Shown here in pieces: positions 13,143 to 20,519 of a stretch of 32,301 bases of DNA. The DNA comes from Gammaproteobacteria bacterium (lineage in GTDB: Bacteria; Pseudomonadota; Gammaproteobacteria; Steroidobacterales; Steroidobacteraceae). Under the pieces are notes generated by a model. That model had not been told where the DNA came from and did no database searches. It was given only the letters and a program-made list of their open reading frames with translations. Both the position numbers and the translations under genes were made by a program. Position 1 is the first letter of the stretch, and each line of letters starts with the position of its first letter. The stretch lies in the NCBI GenBank assembly GCA_016882265.1, contig VGVB01000035.1, positions 1-32,301 on the forward strand, given 5' to 3'.

Positions 13143-14363
13143 TCAGATCACGGCGCCGAGCTTGAAGATCGGCAGGTACATCGCGATGACCAGACCGCCG
13201 ACCAGGATGCCGAGGATCGCCATGATCAGCGGCTCGAGCAGACTGGCCAGCCCGTCCACGGCCGTGTCGACCTCGAGCTCGTAGAAGTCCGCGACCTTGC
13301 CGGCCATTTCGTCCAGCGAGCCGGATTCCTCACCGACCGCGATCATCTGCACGACCATGTTCGGAAACAGCCCGGTGTTCTCCATCGCGCGCTGCAGCCG
13401 CTGGCCGGTCGCGACCTCGTCGCGCATGCGCAGTACGGCCGTCTCGTAGACGATATTGCCGGTCGCGCCAGCGACGGATTCCATCGCCTCGACCAGCGGC
13501 ACGCCCGCCGAGAACATCGTCGCCAGCGTGCGCGCGTAGCGCGCGATCGCCGCCTTGACCAGGATCGGGCCGACGACCGGCAGCTTCAGCGACATCCGGT
13601 CGAGGAACTGCCGCAGCGGCCGCGAACGCTTCTTGAACCAGATGAATGTCGCCGCGCCGATGCCGACGATCAGGCCCAGCAGCCAGCCCTTGTCCTGCAC
13701 GAACTGCGACAGGCTGATGACCAGGCGGGTGAACGCGGGCAGGTCGGCGCCGAAGCCCTTGAACAGCGCCTCGAACTGCGGGATCACGAAGATCAGCAGG
13801 ATCAGCGTGACGATGACCGCGACCGCCAGCACGGCTGCCGGGTAGAACAGCGCCTTCTTGATCTTCTTCTTCAGCGCCTCGGTCTTTTCCTTGTAGGTCG
13901 CGACCTTGTCGAGCAGGCTCTCGAGGGCGCCGGCCTGTTCGCCGGCCTCGACCAGGTTGATGTACAGGTCATCGAAATACAGCGGATGCTTGGCCAGCGA
14001 CTCGTGCAGCGAGCTGCCGCCCTCGATGCTGAGCTTGATGTCGAGGATCAGCTTCTGCATCGCCGGCTTCTCGTGACCGACGCCGACGATCTCGAAGGCC
14101 TGGACCAGCGGGATGCCCGCGGTCAGCATCGTCGCGAGCTGCCGGCTGAAGATCGCGATGTCGCCGGGCGTGATCTTGCCGCCGCTGCTGAACAGCGCGC
14201 GCTGCTTGCGGACCTTGATCGGGACGATGTTCTGGCGGCGCAGTTCGGCGCGGACGTCCTTCTCGTTGTTGGCGAGCGAGCGACCGCGCACGCGGTTGCC
14301 CTTGCGGTCCCGGCCTTCCCAGATGAACGGCGTGTCCCTGGCGAGAGCGGCGCTGGGTGGCAT
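13143..14363 (-). CDS. pilC: Type IV pilus inner-membrane platform protein PilC
   Basis: PilC is the polytopic platform protein on which the PilB and PilT ATPases act to drive pilin assembly and disassembly. Its 406 residues equal the family length. Two repeated T2SF domains are visible (about 70-195 and 273-397), each with an FSRQLATMLTAGIPLVQA or YARTLATMFSAGVPLVEA motif. Membrane segments are at about 173-195, 227-243 and 377-398. The N-terminal FIWEGRDRKGNRVRG is typical. The ATG at 14363 was chosen. The gene follows pilB by 50 bp and precedes pilD by 16 bp, so the three are probably one operon. Confidence 0.97.
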   Translation of the reverse strand: MPPSAALARDTPFIWEGRDRKGNRVRGRSLANNEKDVRAELRRQNIVPIKVRKQRALFSSGGKITPGDIAIFSRQLATMLTAGIPLVQAFEIVGVGHEKPAMQKLILDIKLSIEGGSSLHESLAKHPLYFDDLYINLVEAGEQAGALESLLDKVATYKEKTEALKKKIKKALFYPAAVLAVAVIVTLILLIFVIPQFEALFKGFGADLPAFTRLVISLSQFVQDKGWLLGLIVGIGAATFIWFKKRSRPLRQFLDRMSLKLPVVGPILVKAAIARYARTLATMFSAGVPLVEAMESVAGATGNIVYETAVLRMRDEVATGQRLQRAMENTGLFPNMVVQMIAVGEESGSLDEMAGKVADFYELEVDTAVDGLASLLEPLIMAILGILVGGLVIAMYLPIFKLGAVI

Positions 14364-14413
14364 GGCGGCGGTCGTCCTTCAGTCCGAAGTGCGTAGGATA
14401 GCGTCCGGCCGGC

Positions 14414-16153
14414 TCAATCGACCGTGACGCGGTTGACTTCCTCGAGGCTGGTGACGCCGTCCAGCACCTTCTTCAGCGCGGCGGCGCGCAGGTCCCAGCC
14501 GCCTTCCTTGCGGGCCTGGTCGCGGATATGCGGCGCACTGCCGCCCTCGAGGATGATCCGGCCGATCGCCTCGGTGACCGGCAGGACCTCGTAGATGCCG
14601 ACCCGGCCCTTGAAGCCGTCCGTGCACTGGCTGCAGCCGACGGCGCGGTACACGCGGAAGTCGGGCCGCTCGACCTGTTCGCGCGCGAAGCCCTCGCGCA
14701 GCGCCGCCTCGGCCGGCAGATCCATCGGCGCCTTGCAGTGGCCGCACAGGCGCCGCGCCAGTCGCTGCGCGATGATCAGGCTGACCGAAGTCGCGATCGC
14801 GTAGGGCTTGACCCCCATGTCCACGAGGCGGGTCAACGTCTGCGGGGCATCGTTCGTATGCAGCGTGGACAGCACCAGGTGGCCGGTCTGCGCCGCCTTG
14901 ATTGCGATCTCGGCGGTCTCGAGGTCGCGGACCTCGCCGACCATGATCACGTCCGGATCCTGGCGCAGGAAGGCGCGCAGCGCGGAGGCGAAGGTCAGGC
15001 CCACCTTGGGGTTGACGTTGACCTGGTTGACACCGGGCAGGACGATTTCGGCCGGATCCTCGGCGGTCGAGATATTGGTGTCCTCGACGTTCAGGATCGC
15101 CAGCCCGGTGTACAGCGACACGGTCTTGCCGCTGCCGGTCGGCCCGGTCACCAGGATCATGCCCTGCGGCCGCGCCAGGTTCTTCAGGTAGAGCTCTTTC
15201 TGGAACGGCTCATAGCCGAGCGCGTCGATGCCCATCATCGCGGTGCTGGCGTCGAGGATGCGCAGCACGATCTTCTCGCCGAACAGCGTCGGGCAGCTAC
15301 TGACGCGGAAGTCGATCGAGCGGTTCTTCGACAGGCGCATCTTGATGCGGCCGTCCTGCGGCACGCGCCGCTCGGCGATGTCGAGCCGCGACATGACCTT
15401 CAGGCGCGCGGCCAGCTTGGTCGCGAGCTGCACCGGGGGCTGGGCGATCTCACGCAGTACCCCGTCGATGCGCAGCCGGATCCGGTAGTACTTCTCGTAC
15501 GGCTCGAAATGGATGTCGGACGCGTTGCGGCGGATCGCGTCCAGCATGATCTTGTTGACGAAGCGGACGATCGGCGCATCCTCGACGTCGTCGCGCGTGA
15601 CGTCGGCCTCCGTTTCCTCGTCGCTGGTGATCTCGAGGTTGTCGAGTGCGAAGTCGTCCTCGCCGAGCGCGGGCATCGACGTATCGACCTGCTCGATGGC
15701 TTTCTGCACCGCGCGCTGCAGCTTGTCGTCCTCGACGACGACCGCCTCGATCGACAGGCCGGTCTGGAACTTGATCTCGTCGACGGCATGCAGGTTGGTC
15801 GGGTCCGAGACCGCCACGTGCAGCCGCTTGCCGCGCTTGACCAGCGGCAGGACCCGGTGCTTGGCCAGCAGCTTCTCGTTGACCAGCCGGACAGTGTCGA
15901 GGTCGATGTTGACCGCGTCGAGGTCGAGCAGCGGGACGCCGAACTCCTGCGCGGCCGCGAGCGCGATATCGCGGGCGGCCGCCATTTCGCGCGAAACCAG
16001 CCAGCTCACCAGGTGGGTCTTGCGCTCGCGCGCACCGGCGATGGCGTCCAGCATGGCCGCTTCGTCGACCAGGCCGTCCTGGACGAGCCGCTGCGGCAGT
16101 CCGGAGAGGACGGCCCGCACCGGGCTGGCCATGGCGCTCGCGTTTTCGTTCAT
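14414..16153 (-). CDS. pilB: Type IV pilus extension ATPase PilB
   Basis: PilB is the hexameric cytoplasmic ATPase that powers pilus extension. The 579-residue product (566 in Pseudomonas aeruginosa) has an N-terminal MshEN-like region (about 10-150) and the N2 domain with DIHFEPYEKYYRIRLRIDG. Walker A is GPTGSGKT at 337-344. The Asp box and the Walker B DPDVIMVGEVRD come next, then the His box (GHLVLSTLHTN), and a zinc tetracysteine (C470, C473, C507, C510). The ATG at 16153 was chosen; the frame is open to 16231 without support, and an ATG at 16132 is an alternative. It is the first gene of pilBCD, 74 bp after the phospho-group transferase-like gene. Confidence 0.97.
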   Translation of the reverse strand: MNENASAMASPVRAVLSGLPQRLVQDGLVDEAAMLDAIAGARERKTHLVSWLVSREMAAARDIALAAAQEFGVPLLDLDAVNIDLDTVRLVNEKLLAKHRVLPLVKRGKRLHVAVSDPTNLHAVDEIKFQTGLSIEAVVVEDDKLQRAVQKAIEQVDTSMPALGEDDFALDNLEITSDEETEADVTRDDVEDAPIVRFVNKIMLDAIRRNASDIHFEPYEKYYRIRLRIDGVLREIAQPPVQLATKLAARLKVMSRLDIAERRVPQDGRIKMRLSKNRSIDFRVSSCPTLFGEKIVLRILDASTAMMGIDALGYEPFQKELYLKNLARPQGMILVTGPTGSGKTVSLYTGLAILNVEDTNISTAEDPAEIVLPGVNQVNVNPKVGLTFASALRAFLRQDPDVIMVGEVRDLETAEIAIKAAQTGHLVLSTLHTNDAPQTLTRLVDMGVKPYAIATSVSLIIAQRLARRLCGHCKAPMDLPAEAALREGFAREQVERPDFRVYRAVGCSQCTDGFKGRVGIYEVLPVTEAIGRIILEGGSAPHIRDQARKEGGWDLRAAALKKVLDGVTSLEEVNRVTVD

Positions 16154-16227
16154 TGGCTCGCGGAGTCCCGAACGTCCGTTGTTCTGTCTGGCGGATAATG
16201 AACCCCAACGGGGGCCGGCGGCAATTG

Positions 16228-18339
16228 TCAAATCAGCGAGGATGCTCCCACAACCGGGCGGGGCTCCGGGTGACGCCGGTCACAGATGCGCGGTCGGGGC
16301 CGGCGGCGGGAGTCCCCCCCCCCGAACCGTTCGTGCAGCGCATCCCAGAGCCTTGCCGCCTCCGGTTCGGCGGCCGGATCCGGCCGCCCGGCGAGCCGCC
16401 GTGGCAGCGGCGCGCGGCGATCCGTAAACAGGTAAGAGACCGAGTGGCTGTCCGCGGAAGGCACCGCGGCCAGCAACGAGTTGCGCGACACCGCGGCGCG
16501 TTCCTTGCGGAACATGAGTTCGGGCAGGCGCCCGGTCTTCAGTTGCATCCAGCCGGTCGCCGGCACGATCTCGTAATAGGCCGCCCCCTCGTGGACCAGT
16601 CCGGACTCGTTGTACTTGCCGGTGAGCACCATCGGGGTGTTGAAGTCCGTTTCGGTGTAGCGGATCCTGGCGCTGAGTTCGTCCGGCGGCCGGCGGCCGT
16701 CGAGCAGCGGCAGCAGCGAAATACCCGTGCTGTCTTCCGGCGCGGTGCCCGTCGCCGCCTCCTGCAGCGTTGGTCGTACGTCTTCGAGCGACACCGGCCA
16801 GTCGTGGTGGCCGGGTGTCCCGGGCAGTGCGGCGCGCCCGAAACCGCGCAGGGCGAGGAACACGCTGTACTGGTGCGGGCTCAGCACGCTGGTGCCGTGG
16901 CCCCAGAGCGTGTTCCAGATCTCCTGCGGCTGGCCGGTCCTGCGCAGCATGCTGTCCCCCGGCCAGCCGAGCGCCTCGCCGTGATCCGAGAGCACCACAA
17001 CGATTGCGTTGTCGAGGACGCCTTGCGCGGCCAGCAGGCGCAGCACCGCATCGAACTGCCGGTCGACTTCCCGGATCGCCTGCTGATAAGCCGGCCGGTA
17101 TTCCTGCGGTGTAGTCGGTTGGCGGTGGCCGGCCCAGTTGTACGGCCAGTGGGCCAGCGTCAGGTGAATCATCAGGAAGCCAGGCCGGTCCACCCGTATT
17201 TCGCGCCGTAGCCGAGCAGTGAAGTCATCGGGCCGGTAGGTCACGTGGGCGGCGCGGTTGGCGTGGTTGGTCGGGAACAGCCACGCCCCCAACCGGGTCG
17301 CCGACAGCAGGTTCACCAGCGGCAGGTCGCCCGCCTTGCCGAGCAGGAAGTCGGAGGCCCCGACCGGCGGGGTAATGAGCTGGTCGAAGCCGAACGACGG
17401 GTCCAGATTGGCGAAGCGCACCTCGTCGGTAGCGTAGACGCTGTGGTAACCGGCAGCGCGCAGCGCATCGCCCAGTGTCTCGCCCTCGCTGACCAGGGCC
17501 CGTGGCATCAGGTTGAAGCGGGCGTTGGTCACCACCGGATGCCGGCCGGTCAGGATCGAGACCAGCGCCGGGTAGGTCCGGGCCAGCGGGCTGATCGTGT
17601 CGGTGAAGCGATGGGCTCCCTGAACGAAGCCATCGACGTGCGGCGTCAGGCGGTCCTCCGACTGGCCTTCGCCGAGGTCGTCGCGCAGGGAATCCAACCC
17701 GAGGATGACGACATGCGGCCGGTCGAACGCCGCCGCGGGCCGCGCTGAACCGGTGTCATACCAGATCGTCAGTCCCGCGAGTCCCGGCACGATCAATGCG
17801 ACCGGCAGCAGTGCCGCAATCCGGCGATTCCTGCCAGAGGTCGTGATCGTCCGGACCAGCAGCAGGCCGCTGCCGCCGCACACCAGAACGAGTGCCAGGT
17901 GCGCCCAGCGCCAGCCGTACCAGTCGGCGGACAGCCACGACAGCTCTGGTGCAAATCGGGAGCCCGGATACCAGCTTGCGTTGCAAACCCAGACGAGCGC
18001 AGCCAGGACCGCGAACCATGCGATGACCAGCCAGCGTGGCCCGAGGCGCGCGGACCGCGGTACGGTGGCGAGGGTGAGGCGGGCGAGGGTCCAGGCGATC
18101 AGTCCGGCCGCAAGGTGAAGAGCCACGAGGGCCAGGGCGAATTCGAGCAGGCGCTGCGTGACCACCGGGCCCAGCACCTGTCCATGAATCAGCGAGGCCG
18201 TCACCTTGTTGTTGGCGAGCGCGATGGCCAGGTCGCGCAGCGTCCACCAGACCGCAAGTGCGAGCGAGCCAATACCGAGCAGCAGGCCGAGCAGCAGGCC
18301 TTGCGATCGGTGAGTGGCATCAGGGAGCAGGGGTGACAT
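16228..18339 (-). CDS. Five-helix membrane protein with alkaline-phosphatase-superfamily (sulfatase-like) domain; possible pilin phospho-group transferase
   Basis: This is a 703-residue protein. Its N-terminal third has about five membrane segments (near 14-34, 62-86, 103-119, 146-163, 174-194). The rest is a sulfatase-fold catalytic domain that should face the periplasm. Metal-site motifs are GLDSLRDD (D216), LSDHGE (D452, H453) and LWGHG (H481). The nucleophile position is T255 in RTYPALVSILTGRHP. A Thr there, not the Cys or Ser of FGly sulfatases, matches EptA/PptA phosphoethanolamine and LtaS phosphoglycerol transferases, as does the five-helix topology. The gene sits between pilA and pilB, so pilin modification is an attractive inference; lipid A or glycan modification is possible too. 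A TTG start at 18369 is less likely than the ATG at 18339. A ten-G tract lies near the 3' end. Confidence 0.8.
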   Translation of the reverse strand: MSPLLPDATHRSQGLLLGLLLGIGSLALAVWWTLRDLAIALANNKVTASLIHGQVLGPVVTQRLLEFALALVALHLAAGLIAWTLARLTLATVPRSARLGPRWLVIAWFAVLAALVWVCNASWYPGSRFAPELSWLSADWYGWRWAHLALVLVCGGSGLLLVRTITTSGRNRRIAALLPVALIVPGLAGLTIWYDTGSARPAAAFDRPHVVILGLDSLRDDLGEGQSEDRLTPHVDGFVQGAHRFTDTISPLARTYPALVSILTGRHPVVTNARFNLMPRALVSEGETLGDALRAAGYHSVYATDEVRFANLDPSFGFDQLITPPVGASDFLLGKAGDLPLVNLLSATRLGAWLFPTNHANRAAHVTYRPDDFTARLRREIRVDRPGFLMIHLTLAHWPYNWAGHRQPTTPQEYRPAYQQAIREVDRQFDAVLRLLAAQGVLDNAIVVVLSDHGEALGWPGDSMLRRTGQPQEIWNTLWGHGTSVLSPHQYSVFLALRGFGRAALPGTPGHHDWPVSLEDVRPTLQEAATGTAPEDSTGISLLPLLDGRRPPDELSARIRYTETDFNTPMVLTGKYNESGLVHEGAAYYEIVPATGWMQLKTGRLPELMFRKERAAVSRNSLLAAVPSADSHSVSYLFTDRRAPLPRRLAGRPDPAAEPEAARLWDALHERFGGGDSRRRPRPRICDRRHPEPRPVVGASSLI
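16314..16323 (-). repeat. Ten-base G homopolymer inside the sulfatase-like gene
   Basis: On the coding (minus) strand this is G10, coding for Gly 673-675 and the first base of the following Asp. Loss of one G would give a 30-residue alternative tail starting FGGGTPAAGP. Gain of one G would give a short tail ending PAPTAHL. Only the last 30 or so residues change in either case. Confidence 0.85.
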
Positions 18340-18367
18340 CGCGCGGATGTTCAGTGCAGCGGGCCGC

Positions 18368-18401
18368 AAAAGGCAAGGCCCCCGTCACCAGGGGCCTTGC
18401 C
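18368..18401 (-). terminator. Rho-independent terminator after pilA
   Basis: On the minus strand GGCAAGGCCCC pairs perfectly with GGGGCCTTGCC (11 bp, 8-nt loop region) and is followed by TTTT. It lies 54 bp after the pilA stop and before the sulfatase-like gene. It should end most pilA transcripts and keep pilin expression high relative to the genes downstream. Confidence 0.88.
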
Positions 18402-18454
18402 GGTTACCGGCCGTGTCCGCATGGACACGTCCTGTTCAGGCGTTGCGCCCGCTG

Positions 18455-18964
18455 TTACGGCGTCGCGCGACAGGACGTCGGCATGTACTTGCCCAGGACC
18501 GTAGTGGCGCCCGCGTCGGAAGGTATCGTGCCACCGTCCGGCGTGTCGCTCGAGTCATCCGGCTGATCGGCGTCACCGCAGGCCCAGACGATGTCCTGGT
18601 TGACATTGACGAACGGCCGCAGCGACAGCGTGAAGGTCTGGATGTTCGAATGTGCGTCGTTACCATAGGTGATCGTGATCGTGCCGTTCGACACGTCGAT
18701 CTGGTCGACGTAGCGGCCCGTCTTGTTGGCCGCGCCGCCGGAGCCGAGGCCAAGCTCAGCCATGCCTGCCGGCCATTCGCCGACCTGCGCGACGTACTCG
18801 GCGATCGACGCCTTGAGGTCGCCGGCCAGGGTCAGGCCTTCCGTCACCTGCGAACGAATCGTGTAGTCCTGATAGGCCGGGATCGCGATCGCGGCCAGGA
18901 TGCCGATGATGGCCACCACGATCATCAGTTCGATGAGCGTGAAGCCCTTCTGAATTGCCTTCAT
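18455..18964 (-). CDS. pilA: Type IV major pilin PilA
   Basis: This is a 169-residue type IVa prepilin. The leader MKAIQKG is cut by PilD before Phe, giving [20 protein letters not shown] with the conserved Glu at mature position 5. The hydrophobic N-terminal helix continues into a globular domain. Two cysteines, in VWACGD and PTSC near the C-terminus, probably form the disulfide of the D-region; the loop between them is unusually Asp/Pro/Ser/Thr-rich. The ATG at 18964 is preceded by CAGGAG with 9 nt spacing. Transcription very likely starts from the sigma-54 promoter at 19030-19044 and ends at the terminator at 18368-18401, so pilA is probably mainly monocistronic. Confidence 0.97.
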   Translation of the reverse strand: MKAIQKGFTLIELMIVVAIIGILAAIAIPAYQDYTIRSQVTEGLTLAGDLKASIAEYVAQVGEWPAGMAELGLGSGGAANKTGRYVDQIDVSNGTITITYGNDAHSNIQTFTLSLRPFVNVNQDIVWACGDADQPDDSSDTPDGGTIPSDAGATTVLGKYMPTSCRATP

Positions 18965-19029
18965 TGCGAGTTGCTCCTGAGGTTTGACTGGGACGCGCGG
19001 CGCCCGCGCGCCGTTGCCACCGGCAGAAA

Positions 19030-19044
19030 GCAAGTCCCGTGCCA
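19030..19044 (-). promoter_or_regulatory. Sigma-54 (-24/-12) promoter of pilA
   Basis: The minus strand reads TGGCAC-GGGAC-TTGC followed by T, a perfect match to the RpoN consensus TGGCAC-N5-TTGC. The implied start site is near 19018, giving a leader of about 54 nt before the pilA ATG. PilSR-controlled pilin genes in other gammaproteobacteria use the same promoter class. Confidence 0.92.
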
Positions 19045-19061
19045 GAACCAGCTCCGGCCCG

Positions 19062-19074
19062 CAACTCATTGAAA
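19062..19074 (-). promoter_or_regulatory. Candidate IHF site upstream of pilA
   Basis: TTTCAATGAGTTG on the minus strand matches the IHF consensus WATCAANNNNTTR at 8 of 9 defined positions. It lies about 45-57 bp before the inferred start site, between the sigma-54 promoter and the upstream repeat. This is where IHF bends DNA for activators of this type. The stretch around it is locally AT-richer. Confidence 0.55.
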
Positions 19075-19141
19075 TACAACGTGCTTATGACCGCTTTCCG
19101 AACGACCGGCACCGGACAGGCTGCGGCGCATCAGTCAGTTC

Positions 19142-19169
19142 GCGTCACAAAGTGACGCCCAGCGTCACT
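19142..19169. promoter_or_regulatory. Three phased GCGTCAC half-sites: candidate PilR enhancer of pilA
   Basis: The plus strand reads GCGTCAC-aaa-GTGACGC-cca-GCGTCAC, three alternating half-sites with centres 10 bp apart (about 19145, 19155, 19165). The second pair extends to AGTGACGC/GCGTCACT. It lies about 124-151 bp before the inferred pilA start, where a sigma-54 activator should bind. It overlaps the pilR stop codon (19165-19167). A hairpin terminator for pilR is the alternative, but there is only a TTT after it. Confidence 0.6.
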
Positions 19170-20503
19170 CCAGACCCAGTTTGCGGATCCGGTAGCGCAG
19201 GGCCCGGAAGCTGATGCCGAGCGCCTTCGCTGCGGCGGTCTTGTTGAACCGCGCCTGCTCAAGGGCCCGCTGGATCGCCAGTCGCTCGATACTCTCCAGC
19301 CGCTCGTGCAGCGCCGTCGCCGCCTGCGGGTCGCCACCAGTCTCGCCGGGGGGGCGCCGCGCCCGTGCGCAGCTCGATGTCATCCGCTTCGATGCGGTTG
19401 CCGTCGCACAGCGTCAGTGAGCGCTCGAGGACGTTTTCGAGCTCACGCACGTTGCCCGGGTAGCGATAGGAGCTCAGCAGCCGCAAGGCTTCGGCGCCGA
19501 GTGCCGGCAGCGTGATGTTCATGCGCGCCGCCAGCCGGGCGATGATCGCGTGGGCCAGCAGCGGAATGTCCTCGAGCCGGTGGCGCAGCGCCGGAACCTT
19601 CAGCTCGATGACGTTGATGCGGTAATAGAGATCCTCGCGAAAGCGCCCCTCCGCCACCAGCTCGCCGAGGTCGCGATGGGTCGCGCTCAGGATGCGCAGG
19701 TCCACCGGCTGTTCCCGCTGCTCGCCGATCGGCCGGACCGTGCGATCCTGGATCAGGCGCAACAGCTTGACCTGCATCGTGAACGGCAGGTCGGCGACCT
19801 CGTCGAAGAACAGCGTACCGCCCTCGGCCGCCTGCACGAGGCCGGGCTTGTCGGCGACGGCACCGGTGAAACTGCCCTTACGGTGGCCGAACAGTTCGCT
19901 CTCGAACAGCTCCGTCGGGATCGCCCCGCAGTTGACCGGCACGAACGGCGCATCCTTGCGCGGGCCGGACTCATGGATCAGCCGGGCCACCAGTTCCTTG
20001 CCGGTACCGGACTCGCCGCAGATGTGCACCGGCGCCTGGCTGCGCGCCACACGGGCGATCATGGCCCGCAGCTCCTGCATCGGCGCCGACTCGCCGAGCA
20101 GGCGCTGGCCCGGATCGGCGGCCTGGCGCGCGCCGGTGAGCCGCAGCGCCTGGCCTACGAGCCGCCGCAGCACCGGCACGTCCAGCGGCTTGGACACGAA
20201 GTCAAAGGCGCCGAGCTGCAGCGCGCGCACCGCGGCCTCGACGTGCCCGTGCGCGGTGATCACGGCGACCGGCAGCTCAGGCGCGTGCCGCTGGATCCAC
20301 TCGAGCAGCTCCAGTCCGTCGCCGTCCGGCAGCCGCAGGTCGGTCAGGCACAGGTCGTAACGCCGCGGTTCCTGCAGCTCACGCCGCGCCGCGGCCAGAT
20401 CGTGCACGGCCCGCGAGTCCACGTCCATACGCGCGAGCGTCAGCGACAACAGCTCGCACAGGTCGGGTTCATCGTCGACGATCAGCGCGCGCGGATTCGC
20501 CAT
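19165..20503 (-). pseudogene. pilR: PilR, sigma-54 response regulator, frameshifted before its DNA-binding domain
   Basis: PilR is the NtrC-type activator that, once phosphorylated by PilS, turns on pilA with RpoN. From ATG 20503 the receiver domain has D55 in LTDLRLPDGDG. The AAA+ domain has Walker A GESGTGKE (163-170), the sigma-54 contact loop GSFTGA (210-215) and Walker [10 protein letters not shown]. After P385 the frame is lost at a run of seven C on the coding strand, and the read-through frame stops at 19259 (414 residues). Removing one base of the run restores ETGGDPQ and a Fis-type helix-turn-helix (FNKTAAAKALGISFRALRYR). The total would be 445 residues, the length of P. aeruginosa PilR. 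This may be a sequencing error, a real mutation or a slippage switch. Confidence 0.85.
19348..19354. repeat. Seven-base homopolymer at the pilR frameshift
   Basis: This is G7 on the plus strand (C7 in the coding direction of pilR). Six bases would give an uninterrupted 445-codon PilR; seven shift the frame just before the helix-turn-helix domain. Confidence 0.9.
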
Positions 20504-20519
20504 GCTCGTCCCGCCGCCC

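Noticed and set aside
16226..16231. Perfect TTGACA on the minus strand before pilB
   Set aside because: The only -10-like hexamer (CATTAT) follows at 25 nt, far from the 16-18 nt needed, and the hexamer overlaps the stop codon of the upstream gene. It is not listed as a promoter.
16228..18339. Annotation as a true sulfatase
   Set aside because: The nucleophile position has Thr (RTYPAL) instead of the Cys or Ser required for formylglycine formation, and the CxPSR motif is missing.
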